Below are positions 11,641-21,943 of a DNA stretch of 64,000 bases, one piece after another. A model generated the notes under the pieces. It worked only from the letters and a program-made list of their open reading frames with translations. It searched no databases and had not been told where the DNA came from. Each line of letters opens with the position of its first letter. Positions within the stretch are counted from its first letter, which is position 1. The position numbers and the translations under genes were made by a program. Source of the DNA: Plasmodiophora brassicae (Eukaryota; Endomyxa; Phytomyxea; Plasmodiophorida; Plasmodiophoridae); the NCBI GenBank assembly GCA_039704465.1, contig JASFAU010000003.1, forward strand, positions 496,001 through 560,000, written 5' to 3'.

Positions 11641-14600
11641 TTAGAAATCTGCTAACAGTCGTGAGCAGAGCGGGTCTCCTTCGGCTTGTCGTTCGAGGAA
11701 GGCCCTGACGATATCAGGAACATCGGCCGCCATGACCGAGTAAGGTTCCCATGAATTGTCGGTGGCATCGAATCCGATCCAGTTGATCAGTCAGTTCAGT
11801 TCAGTGTCACCTGACGTAGAGTTGACTCGAATGTCCTCGACTGCGTTGACTTGGTAAGCCACGCCGGTGAGCGCGATGTTGTGCTTCAGGGAAGAGGTGA
11901 CATTCAAGTGCGCATCTGCATAGAACATTAAGCGCTGGGCGTGTACATCTGAGATACGATCAGTCAAGAGATCTCGAACTCGATACACCCAGTCGTTGAT
12001 GGTGTCGATAATCTGGGCAGGTCCAGTCCAGTTGTACTCGGACTTGGAGTGCTTGCCATGGTTGGCCACGAGAACATAGTCGCCCGTCGTGAAGTTGATC
12101 TCGCGAACATTGCGTCGGCGACGCCGGGCGCGTTGCTTGAGATCACGTAGATGGGTGCGTGTACGTGCCACTGCTTTGTGCATGTCCTCGAGAGAATCGA
12201 TAAGTTCCGTCGTCATTTCCTTGGGACGGTCAGGGGTCAACGGTACGTCGATAACCGCGTCGATGCGTTTGTTGAAGATAATCGAGATAGGTCGAGGGTG
12301 GCAAACCCGTAAACATCGTGACAGGCGCGTAGCCCACACTTGATCGAACAGTGTGATTTACCGTCATGTTGATCAGCGGAAGGACATACGGCCAATCCTG
12401 GAATGGAAGATTTAGCTCGGAGAGGAGGGACTTCAGCAGAAAGAGAAGCCGCTTGTTGACAACCTCAACCGTGCCGTTCGCCCAAGGTGTGTAGGCAGTT
12501 GTGAAATGATGGTTGCAGTGTAACCGGCTATTAAGCTCGGCGATAACCGCGTTTTTGAAGTGTGTGCCGCGGTCAGAGACATGTTGGAAAACAATGCCGA
12601 AACGTTTGAACCAATCCAGAAGAGATTCGGCGACAACGCTGTGATCCGCGAATTGACAAGGAATTAACTCGACGAATGCCGTGGCGTCGTCCTTCAGAAC
12701 CAGAACATAACGAAGTTGATGAGAATCGCCTGGACGAGGTTTGGATAAGAACAGAAAGTCATAGTGGATGACCTTATTGGGCTTGTCCGCGCGCATATGC
12801 CGTGCCAAAAGGTCGGGGAATCATCGAATCTTTGTTGCGTAGGCAGTGTAAGCATTTGTCCACAAATGCACGAACAAAGGAATCCAGATCAGGCCACCAG
12901 AAGAGTTGTGCGATGCTCGAAATAGTCGATGCAGCAGGTTGATGACCAGACAGTCCCATATGTGAAATCACTGCGATGCGTAGCTGCAGTGCATGTGATG
13001 GTACCCAGAGTTGATTGTCTGGAGTACGCCAGCCAGATTCCGGGCTAAGGTGGAGAGACATGTCCCCTTCGAGTTGGAGAATATCGGAAACGGCAGATAG
13101 GTCGTGTTGGCGAATGTAGTCGGTCTGAGCGTTACTAATCTCGTCGACAGACGGCCAGATAAACTCATCGGTCATCTTGTAATCGTCGAAGTCAAGATTA
13201 ATTGCCATATGACGAATAGAACGGAACGATGGAGGGAAAATGAGGAGAGTGGTTGCAGGGCGACGCCCCACCGCGTGGCGAGGTCGGCCCAAACGTGTCC
13301 TCCCCAGCAATGTGCTCAATGTGAAAATCTAGGTCGATAATCTGAAGTCGCCAGCGCTCCAAGCGATCGCCGGTCGTCCGACTAATTCGTGCAACCGAGG
13401 CTGGGTTCAGAATGAAAACCAAATTACGGTGGTCTGTGAAGATTCGAAGTGCCAGCTTTGACATAGAGATGAAGTGTCTGAGGCGATAGCAGCCTTCAAT
13501 GATGGCGTAGGCCTCCTTCTCAATGGTCGCCCACTTCAATTGAGAACCACGGAATGTCCCCGAGATGAACGACAAAGGTTCGTGGTGTTGCTCACCGTAC
13601 GGGAGATCAATATCTTCCGGAGGGATCTGCGACAGGAAAACAGACCAGAAACGGTCACTCGCATCCGGAAAGAGACACATGATCCATTCGTCCTTGGTGT
13701 GCGCCAGCGTCATGGCCTCCGATAGTCGATGCTTCAGAGAATTGAAACTGGTGAGATGGTCAGTGGTCCAGCCGATGTCGGCTAAACGAACTCGACTAGG
13801 TGTGATTTCTTCAGACTGCTGACAGAACGAGAAGCGGACAGAAGTAGATCCTGTAGCGGATGAACATGTGCCGCGAATTGAGGGATAACAGAACGGACCC
13901 AATTGAGGCCCGAGAGGAACTGTTGGAGATCAGCAGCCGTGATAGGAGTTGATAGATCGTGCAAGGCGTTGAGATACGAGCGATCGAACGACACTCCATC
14001 AGCGGATATAACGCGACCGCACCATGTCACTGAAGTGAGATATAACTGGCAGCGATCAGGGTTGAGTTTAACTCCAAACTCGTCGAAAGCGTTGAGAAGA
14101 GATTCGAGTGTGTCCATGTAGGCTCCGAATCCAGATACGTAGCCGAGGATATCGTCGATCCAGAGTAGGGCGCAGATATATAGAAGTTTCCCCAACACCT
14201 GTTGCATTCCCGCCTGGAACGCAAACACGCAATCAGCGATTCCCTGGATGATGCGCCTGGGTGTAAACGTGGCGATGTGCGTCATGAACGAGCAGGCCTC
14301 CTGCGAATCAGGGTGCAACGGAAATTGCCAATAGCCTTTAAAGGCATCGAACAGCATGAAGATGGTCGCGGAACGTAGGTAGGTCAGGATGATGTCGATG
14401 TGAGGCATCGGCCATGCAATGCGTTCGGTCTGTTTGTTGACGGCTTCATTGATGTCGACGGTCAGCCGATGGCCGCGAACCTCCGTGTCCTTCTTGTCGA
14501 CGACCAGACACGGCGACGCGTACCTGCTGTGCGGATTGCGGTACACAAAATCGTTTTCCGCCAAGGTTCCTACGTGATCATCCATGAATTTTTGATGTTC

Positions 14601-15070
14601 GAGGGTATACCTTCGTGTTCGGCAACGAACAGGACGAGCATCTGCTTTGAAGTGTAGTTTCAGTGGACTTACTTTCGCAGGTGGATCACGGCCAAGCTTC
14701 GTTCGCCATATGTCTTTGTGTCGATTGACAGTTGTGCGTAGACGCGGGACTTGATCGTTAGGGAAACCGGAGTCAGTTGCACGTTGTATCATCCGGTCTA
14801 TTGCCCTGTCCACGTCCACGTCTGTATCGGAGTGTTCTCCGATTTCGACATCATAGTCGTCACCCGGATCATTGGTGTCCAATTGGGGCTCATGATCGCG
14901 AGTTGTTCCACTTACCTCCGGGTGTCTTACCGCTCTCATCGTGATCCCTTGACCACCTGGGGCGTGACGTTCCGGGGTCGGATCCGCTTCGATGATGATA
15001 GGACCATTTGCCTCGATTAACATCTCCTTCAGTTGTGTAGCTGGATTGATACCCAACGCGTCCAGTTCCG
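11641..15070 (-). pseudogene. Retrotransposon pol: reverse transcriptase, RNase H, integrase, chromodomain
   Basis: From right to left: the reverse transcriptase (about 13800-14700) has the active-site box LWIDDILGY, with Trp-Ile in place of the usual Tyr-Leu or Tyr-Val. The RNase H region has FTDHRNLVF near 13435. The integrase has a zinc-binding HHCC module near 12840-12990 and a catalytic core with D (HYDF), D (SDRG) and E (ANGTVE) at about 12460-12770. A C-terminal region near 11850-12240 leads to a chromodomain ending with WIGFDATDNSWEPYSVM and a stop at 11641. The frame changes near 13815, 13300, 12800, 12285 and 11800. Two of these lie in short base runs or a TCAG repeat, so sequence error is possible for some. 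Confidence 0.88.
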
Positions 15071-15076
15071 GGGCTC

Positions 15077-16535
15077 CTAAAGGACAATGTCATCAGATAG
15101 GTCTTCGCGACATACGTTGATTTCCCGCCCGCGTAGATGTGCAGGTTTGCCATGCGAAGGTGGGACAATGGTGATGTCCACGATCGCTGTGGCGACAATT
15201 GTTGTCGTAGCCCCGATCGTTGCAAGTTTCGCCTCCGTTGGATGGTCGAACACTTTGACTGGGACATGCTGGATGGCTTGAATCCGTAGCAGTTGCGATT
15301 GCGAAATGACGGTCTTCGTCGCACCACTATCGGCTTCGAATGGAAGGTCGAGCGAGTTCTGGAAGCGAAGTCTCATAGGGGACGGTGTTGACGGCGACGG
15401 CGGGCCCATGCGCTTTGCCGTGTCTGCGTTGCCCTTACTCTCCTCCTTCTCTTTGCGCTCTTTCTGGAACTTTTCAATGGCAGCTTTGCGTTCTCCTTGA
15501 GTTGCCTTCGGGCACACTTGGACCCAGTGCTGCTCCTTGCAGATTAGGCAACCTGCCTTTGGAGGATCCTTACCTTCGAAACGTTTTCGGATGTGCTCGG
15601 GGATGTCCCTCGATTCGTCTTTCGTTTGCGATGTGGACGATTGAGCTGTCTTCAGTCCGATCGGATTTGTCGGATGCTTGCCGCCATTCCTATTCGGAGC
15701 AACAACGTCCTTACCTTTCTTACCTGCAGGTGGGGACATGGTCTGCGCTGGAGACTTCTTCTTCTCAGCTTGCAGCCGGAAGTGTTTGTCCTGCTCTTTG
15801 GCAAGACGGTCGACGAGGTCGAAGAATTTGAGCTCGTCCTTCTCAGCGTCCCTGCACCCTCCGAACTCGATCGCGCGTTCGACTAGAACCGCAAGGTCAG
15901 TGGGACGGATACCTCCGCGTAATACCTTGATCTTGCGCTTGGTTCCTTTCGTTCCTTTGGCGTATGTGTCTTGTAGCCCATAGTCGTCGATTAGCTCATC
16001 GAACTTGGCGAAGAAAGACGTGACACGTTCCTCAATACTCTTGATTGACAGGTTCATGACCACTGTCTTCGTGAGAAGCGCCTTGATGTCTGTCGAACTC
16101 TCGACATCAGCCTCCCTGCGTTGGACTGACCTCAAGTAGCTCATGATGTCGCCATCCGTGATCGTGCTGGCGGGTTGACGTAGGCGATATTTCGACATCC
16201 CTCTGAGGACGTCCTCGGTAATGCATGACTTCACCGTTGGCGGATGAATATCCTCCTTGTAGATCAGTCGGCGCTCGTTAACGATCTCGACGTGTTTCCT
16301 ATATTTTGAGGAAATCGTTAATTCCGTCCTTGGCCGTAAGGCTCAGGGTACGTAGGATGGGCGGTTTCAAAGGCATAAAGATCGGGCTCTTACCGTGCAG
16401 GTTTGTTGACTGAAGCCCTCGATCGATTTCGTCATCTGTCGACGATTCATGCTCCTTGGCCTCGGCGTCGGAGTTGGTCCTGGCGTCGTCCTCCATCTGT
16501 AGACGAACGGGCGCTCTGCGGCCACCTCCTGCCAT
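15077..16535 (-). pseudogene. Retrotransposon gag with zinc knuckle and aspartic protease
   Basis: Starts at the ATG at 16535 (MAGGGRRAP), changes frame once in a run of A near 16300, then reads on to 15077. The middle is helical gag. A CCHC zinc knuckle (CLICKEQHWVQVC) lies at about 15530-15570, and a retroviral-type protease begins near 15340 with FEADSGATKTVIS. The frame ends at a TAG at 15077, directly where the reverse transcriptase frame takes over in the -1 direction (around CCTTTAGG). That could be a programmed frameshift or another break; the local bases do not form a classical slippery heptamer. Confidence 0.85.
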
Positions 16536-16578
16536 TAAGTGAGTTCGTTTGCTTGGGGCTCTTTGCGCAAGAAGCTTC

Positions 16579-16775
16579 TGTGCTAACGCCGCCGCTGCCC
16601 ACTACGGGGGCGGTCGGTCGCAAGAGTCGGCGCCTGGTGATATAACGAACTGATGTATTTGGACAGGATCGTCACAGCAAGGGCCGCTGCGGGGTCGAGT
16701 ACGGTCATGATCATGTGACCGGGTGGCAGCAGCATCTGAGCAGCATCATCTGAGTACTGGTACTCTGGATGAACA
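16579..16775 (-). repeat. 5' LTR of the retrotransposon (right in window)
   Basis: 197 bp, identical as read to 11435-11631, with TG...CA ends. The element's promoter should lie here, directing transcription leftward. Confidence 0.93.
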
Positions 16776-16928
16776 CAGCTCGAGGCGGTCTACGCGCAAC
16801 CGTTTCGACTTCTGCGACGGGCCGCCGTCATCGGACGCTCGCCAGCGCTTCACCCTCGCCCCGCCGACGAATCCCAGAGCAGCCAGGACAGACGTCAGCG
16901 CTAATGTCAGTGCGACCGGCGATGCCAT
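16776..16928 (-). pseudogene. RING-H2 secreted family member B, 5' part with signal peptide
   Basis: ATG at 16928 starts MASPVALTLALTSVLAALGF, a clear signal peptide, followed by a basic linker and the residues RLRVDRLEL, which correspond to the start of the conserved region of the family. Coding stops abruptly at the right LTR; bases 16776-16780 are the second copy of the CAGCT target duplication. The rest of the gene is at 10287-11434. On its own this fragment reads from the host start into the LTR, where stops follow. Confidence 0.88.
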
Positions 16929-17320
16929 TCTCCTCACTCTGGAACCCCGTGCGCATGAGGTCGACTGGGCCCGGTTTGCACGGCTATTTCTAGAACGGGG
17001 GGCGCAGTTCCCCGGATCGGTTTATATCTGGACATTGGCAGACAGCCGCCCGGCGAACAACTACTGCCGAGCGTATCCACTATTCACGGCTCAGATCGCT
17101 GTCGCTGCCTTCGATGTCGCAAACTGTGCGAGCGCGCGCGCACCCGTCAGCGAGACGAGTCTGACGAATGAGAAGCGGGTGCTCCTGGAGACTCTCGACC
17201 TGCCCCGCTATCAACGAACCGCAGTACTGCCTGGCGCTCGTAATTTGAACATGATTAGAGTGGAGAAGCGCAAGCCTGGGGGCTTGATAAGTTGTGGCGA
17301 CCAGGTGCAGTGCATAATGC
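16929..17320. other. Upstream region of split gene B
   Basis: Lies between the start of gene B (minus strand) and the degenerate copy on the plus strand. Open frames exist on both strands but match nothing I know. It should contain the promoter of gene B. Confidence 0.4.
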
Positions 17321-17700
17321 ATGGCCGATCGACTGGCAATACGTCTCAGATCCGCTCAGATGACCAGTTCACGTTCACTGGCGCCCGACGTCAGCGCCAC
17401 CATGCGCTCCTGCGCGCGTTGTTTCAACAACGACCTGCTCGACATTCCCGACCAGTAAATGGCCTCTCCGTATGTGATGCGTGCCGGCCCGGATGCCTGC
17501 TGACATCGGACACTCGCTGCTCTGGATGTCGTTCTAGACGCAACCTGTTAGCCTGGTTGATGCAGCTGTTCTCCCAGCATGTCTACGTCGTCCTGACTTG
17601 AGATAGGAGTGCACCATTGGGCGTGGCATGTTTGGGCGATGAAATGAGTGCCAAGCGCGCCATCCATGCCCTGGCGCGCCCATTAGCTATGTAGGTAGCT
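17320..17700 (+). pseudogene. Degenerate copy of the RING-H2 family, member C
   Basis: Matches the middle of the family: GRSTGNTSQIRSDDQFTF is followed by decayed versions of the QSQALL and FNNDLFDIP blocks, then WLMQLFSQHVYVVLT (compare LLMQVFNEHGHCVMT in member A), then AKRAIHALARP. Frames shift several times, stops interrupt, and no signal peptide or RING is found. It has the same orientation as member D just downstream, so a tandem duplication followed by decay is likely. Confidence 0.75.
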
Positions 17701-18035
17701 GCTGTGCTCGTCTTGGATGTTCTGGGGGGGCGGGCAATGACAGGAATCACCTCAAGTTCGACTGCAATAAAGCGACCGGTGGCCAGGTGCTCAACTCAGA
17801 CAGAGCATATTGCCAACGCAGGCCGGTGGCCTCAACAAATTCCCGTTTCATCCGGTTCATTTGCCAAGTCAGTGGACGGGGGCTATTTTTGATCTCGTCG
17901 GCGTTTCGGAGAATTCTGTGCACAGTCGCAATTCGCCGGATCGGGCTTTGTTGACCAGTGCGCGCACCGCCCCGCAGAGTGCCCTCGCGCAGCATTGGCC
18001 GAGACAACCAACGCGACCTACCTACCTAGACGAAC
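17701..18035. other. Intergenic, upstream of RING family member D
   Basis: No gene supported. A short open frame near 17704-17892 has a weak resemblance to the signal-peptide region of the family, too weak to call. Probably the promoter of member D. Confidence 0.4.
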
Positions 18036-19274
18036 ATGGTGGTGGCAGGAACTCTCGTCGTTCTGCTTGCTGTGGCTGCTCTGGACGTCGTCACCGGTGC
18101 AGCCGTGAAGCGCGGCCTTTCCGGCGCCGATGATCATCTGCCCACCAATCTGAAGCGGATGCGCCCGGACCTGGTCGACCTGCCTGTTGTCAACGAAACC
18201 GGTCTGCCTGACGATGCCGGCGGCCTCGATGAGATACCCATGACCGAAGACGATCTGGAAGAATGGGAAATTCGTCAGGAGGTTGCTGTGAAGTGCGCTG
18301 TAGCACGACGGACTGGCGAAAGCTCGTGGATCACGCCCGATGATCGCTTCACGCTCACTGCTCGGCAGAGCCAGGCCCTCCTGCGTTACTTCAACAAAGA
18401 CCTTTTCGACATCCCTGACTGGGCAATGGAATCCCTGGAAGCGACGCTGGACGATCAGGATGTCCATTGGCATCGTGCCTTCGCTGCTCTGGATGTCAGT
18501 GTAAATGATGCCTCTCGACCCGGTACTCTGATCAACGCCCTGGATGTTGACCCAAGCACGCAACCTATTCGCCTGGTCATACAGCTCTTCTACGAGCATG
18601 GCCACGACGTCCTAACGGGAAACACGTCATTGCCAATCGCGGTGGCGCGTCTGAGTGATAGACATCGTGCCAAGCGCGCCATTCACGTTCTGGTACGCCT
18701 GCAAGCATCGTGCAAAGCGTCTCGAGAGCACGGGTCCATGCTGTACGAAGCCATACGCTGTCGGAATTATCACCTGGTCCCATTGCTGCTTGACCAGCCG
18801 TTATCGTTGAATCCATGGAATGAGCGAGGTCCTGATGGCGAACACCCGATCGAACTACTAGAGCGCACGAGTGATTTCGACGTCGACCGCGAGGCCGAAT
18901 TTGTTCAAGACTTGCTGGTTTGTTTCAAGATGCCTGATGGAGCAGACGGAACGGACGATGATGAAGACGAGCAAGATGGGGCAACGAGTGTCAACAGCGA
19001 CGGTGATGACGTTGAGGGCCCTCTGACTCCATCACACCGATTGCGGATTGCCGCCGACAGGATAACGTTTACGCCATCTATATCGTCGGGCAGCAGTGCA
19101 GAATGTGCTATCTGTCAGGAGAGGCTGTTTGGCACGGAACAGTGCCTAACCATTCTGCAACTGTGTCGCCACGTGTTCCACTGGGGATGCTTGCGCCCCT
19201 GGTTCAAACGACAAGGGCGTCTTGCGCAACCTTTCTCGTGTCCACTGTGCCGAGCCGACCCGGCCAAAGCGTGA
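18036..19274 (+). CDS. Putative secreted ankyrin-like RING-H2 protein, family member D
   Basis: 412 residues in one intron-free frame from the ATG at 18036. Residues 1-22 are a signal peptide (MVVAGTLVVLLAVAALDVV). Then LPVVNETGLPDD, the conserved DRFTLTARQSQALLRYFN block, and the ankyrin-like segment SMLYEAIRCRNYHLVPLLLD with GPDGEHPIELL. An acidic linker (DDDEDEQD) leads into a RING-H2 near residues 350-405 with CAIC, CRHVFHWGC and CPLC, so all eight zinc ligands are present. The tail is short (CRADPAKA). Closest in layout to member E. Expected in the secretory route or outside the cell; ubiquitin transfer is inferred from the RING only. No transmembrane helix after the signal peptide. Confidence 0.82.
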   Translation: MVVAGTLVVLLAVAALDVVTGAAVKRGLSGADDHLPTNLKRMRPDLVDLPVVNETGLPDDAGGLDEIPMTEDDLEEWEIRQEVAVKCAVARRTGESSWITPDDRFTLTARQSQALLRYFNKDLFDIPDWAMESLEATLDDQDVHWHRAFAALDVSVNDASRPGTLINALDVDPSTQPIRLVIQLFYEHGHDVLTGNTSLPIAVARLSDRHRAKRAIHVLVRLQASCKASREHGSMLYEAIRCRNYHLVPLLLDQPLSLNPWNERGPDGEHPIELLERTSDFDVDREAEFVQDLLVCFKMPDGADGTDDDEDEQDGATSVNSDGDDVEGPLTPSHRLRIAADRITFTPSISSGSSAECAICQERLFGTEQCLTILQLCRHVFHWGCLRPWFKRQGRLAQPFSCPLCRADPAKA

Positions 19275-19980
19275 TGGCCCCAGCGACCTGCACACTCAAT
19301 ACACTGTCTGGAACCTAATGCTGGTTTGAATGTACTCGAGTATTCGTCGGCAATGGTTTACGTAGACTGAGGACCTGTTGGTAGTGGACAATTGGCACTT
19401 GGGCAGTTGGCCACAGGTTCAAGCCCTGCCGGACGTGGCCGCGTTGGAGCAAGTCGAGACGCGGGAATCATCGTAAACGTTGGGAGTTTAACCATGGGCC
19501 TCGTGCAAGCCGTACACTGACAATTTTCGGCGGCTGACGACTGCGTTCGAAGGAACAGGGCGTCCGTTTGCATATTGACAATAGTTCGTACTACACAAAT
19601 AACAGCGGCCATTGCCTTCGCAGTGAACATTACAGGACGTTGGCCGACACTTATGCCCGTTTCGACGATATTGCTAATGAGTCGCCGGTCAAATATTAAT
19701 GCTGGATCGAGGCAAGCACAGGGATCGGCGTATGGCGAGCAGGTGTGCCGCGCGAAGTCGAACCACGTATCGCCTACAGGGACGATCGAGGTCGCGCGCA
19801 TGAAGGCGGTTGTAACAGCGTCGCGACCAGGAACTAATGGGATGCGACAGTACACCAGTGCGGCACAGCAGCGAAAGGTGCCCTGAATCGTCTTGACCTT
19901 GTGACCAGGTGCAGCCAGTTTCAGGAGGTTTCGACTGGCAAACGACGGCGGTTGACGAAGACCTCTAGTCTACAGGCACG
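19275..19980. other. Intergenic, possible small gene on minus strand
   Basis: A 165-residue open frame at 19358-19855 on the minus strand contains a cysteine-bearing stretch (HTCSPYADPCACLDP) and two modestly hydrophobic parts. It has no ATG at its start and no family I recognise, so I do not call it a gene. Otherwise nothing seen. Confidence 0.35.
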
Positions 19981-21556
19981 ATGGCTGACAAGAAGACGGT
20001 ACTCGTCGTCGGTGGCGGGTTGGGACGCGTCTACTTGTTAACAGCTCTGTGCTGGGCCGACCTGATATATATGGGTGGCAGGTACGGCGGTATCACAGTG
20101 GCTCAGTTGCTCGATAACGACTTCAACGTGTTCGTCATCGACCGCAAGGACTACTTCATGCACACGGTTGGCGCCCTACGAGCGGCCGTCATGCCGGATT
20201 TCGCCCATAACGTCACTCCTCCATATGCGAAAGCCCTCAAGAACGGAACCGTGGTATCTGGCGAAGTGGCACGAGTTGACGGACCCTCCATCCAGGTTGG
20301 GCACATTGTTCCATTTCTATACAGCACCTTCGGTCCAGTAAATATTTAAAGCATTGTACCTATAGTTGACAGGGAATGACACGGCTATCGCAGCTGACTT
20401 CGTCGTCATCGCCACTGGATCAAGCTACGCGTTCCCAGAGGACACCACCCCGACAGCGTATCAGGACGCGCGTATCATGTACTCCAAAGCGGTCCAGGCT
20501 TTGGCACCTGACGAACGTGTTCTCGTCGTTGGTGGAGGTCCAGCCGGATGTGAACTGGCTGGGGAGATCAAAGCTCATTATCCTCAGAAATCGGTGTCGT
20601 CGCCGCGATGTGCACGTGACGTTCCCTGCTGACGTTCAGCGCACACAGGTCACGTTGGTATCGCGAAGCGTGAAACTGATCGGTGCCGATTATCCCGATA
20701 AGCTGAGTAGCAGGATAAAGGCAACGATGGAGAGCATGGGAATCGTTGTCAAGACTGGTGTCGCAGCAGAATGTGCACCACGGCCCGGCCCCGACGTTGA
20801 GGCGGACGCGAAGCCGGTCAAAGTCCCATTAAGCAACGGGGAAATCCTCGAAGTCGACCGGATCTTCTTCTGTATAGGATATGCTCGAGTACCGGATGAG
20901 CATTGCAGGGTGTGACACGGCACCTGGCCGACTGACGGTTTGCTCGTCCAGACCAACAATTCCTGTTTTGAGCACACAATACCAGTCAGTGAAACGGGCC
21001 ACATCAAAGTCAATGAGTACCTTCAGGTCGAAGGCCAGACACACGTGTTCGCTATCGGCGATTGCTGGTAATCGCCGTCATTGTCAGACGGCGGCGGATC
21101 GCTGATTGTTTGGGGCAACAGCAATGCGGATAAATATGAGTTCACGTTCCTGGCAACAAAGATGGCGCACATCGCTGCACAGAACATCAAGGCGCTGGCC
21201 CGGGGAAAGCCGATGTCGACCAAGTATAGCAGGTTTAAGCCCAGCAGTCTGATCTTCGTATCACTTGGGTTGGTCTCGTTGAGCATGATCAACCCATTTA
21301 TGTATTCCCCTAATTCCGCTGGTCGTCTAGGTCATCATTAGGTGCGAGCGTCATTGGTGGCTGCACGTGGGGCAACTTTGTCACCCGGACGATCAAGAGC
21401 AAGCAACTGCTCTGCCAGGTGTATGCATCGGCGCTTAACGTAGAATACCCCGATTCCAAAGACGTCGACATCCCCAAACCGGATGCGTTTCTGTCAGAAA
21501 AGGGGAACCTTCCGCAATCGGTCTTGAAGGCATTACGCCCTGGGCCCTCGGCTTAG
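19981..21556 (+). CDS. AIFM2/FSP1-like NAD(P)H-flavin oxidoreductase
   Basis: Opens with MADKKTVLVVGGG, the first half of a dinucleotide-binding fold, broken by an intron and continued by RYGGITVAQLLDNDFNVFVIDRKDYF. The second NAD-binding motif, VLVVGGGPAGCELAGEIKAHYP, is at about 20517-20590. An ATG-type flavin motif (VIATGSSYAFPE) lies near 20404 and HVFAIGDC near 21045. Introns fall at about 20024-20080, 20310-20370, 20595-20650, 20885-20920, 21068-21110 and 21225-21350. The C-terminal part (GASVIGGCTWGNF) is where FSP1/AIF-M2 proteins and their plant and fungal relatives end. These enzymes reduce quinones on membranes. It lies between two RING family genes in the same direction but has introns, unlike them. 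Confidence 0.85.
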
Positions 21557-21943
21557 CGTGCGTACACGCCTGACCCTCTTCACGGTATTGCTGTCTACAT
21601 ACCGCCCAGACGATACGTTCCATTGGAGTCTGACATGATTGTAATGACGTATTTCTCCGCACCACACATGGAAAGAGGTGCGACCTGAATCCTGGCAATG
21701 CGCGCCATGCAAGACGCACGTTTAGCGTCAACGGGCTACCGGGGCGCACCAGAGTTCAACTCGCGACCTGCCATGGTGCAATAGTTGATGCGGTGACGCC
21801 TGTTGTGCACCGGCACGTACTGTAACGTACGAGGTGTCATCGTACAAAGCGCGTTGCGCAGAAAAGTGCGATCCGCGGCGCAGTTCGCCGCTGCTGCAGC
21901 GGGGTCGCCGTGAGCCGCACACCGGCCCCGCAAATCAATCGAC
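21557..21943. other. Intergenic, upstream of RING family member E
   Basis: No gene seen on either strand. Probably holds the promoter of member E. Confidence 0.4.

Larger units (their letters stand above)
11435..16775 (-). mobile_element. Ty3/Gypsy LTR retrotransposon (chromodomain-bearing), 5.3 kb
   Basis: Two 197-bp terminal repeats, identical as read here, start with TG and end with CA and are flanked by the CAGCT duplication. The element is transcribed on the minus strand, so the LTR at 16579-16775 is its 5' LTR. The internal order is gag, CCHC knuckle, aspartic protease, reverse transcriptase, RNase H, integrase and chromodomain, the order of Ty3/Gypsy elements. A purine-rich tract (ACACGGGGAG) lies next to the 3' LTR. 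I saw no convincing tRNA primer-binding site next to the 5' LTR; that junction instead contains the self-complementary GAAGCTTC. It sits inside the coding sequence of RING family member B. Identical LTRs imply recent insertion, yet the coding frame is broken several times. Confidence 0.95.

Noticed and set aside
11435..16775. Reading the element as an endogenous retrovirus with env
   Set aside because: No open frame or membrane-protein pattern lies between integrase and the 3' LTR; the chromodomain ends directly before the purine tract.
16723..17601. 292-residue plus-strand frame starting inside the right LTR
   Set aside because: It runs through the LTR, antisense to the signal-peptide exon of gene B, then into the decayed copy C, so it is a chance fusion and not one gene.
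19358..19855. 165-residue cysteine-bearing minus-strand frame
   Set aside because: Lacks an ATG start and any known motif. Possible but not supported enough.
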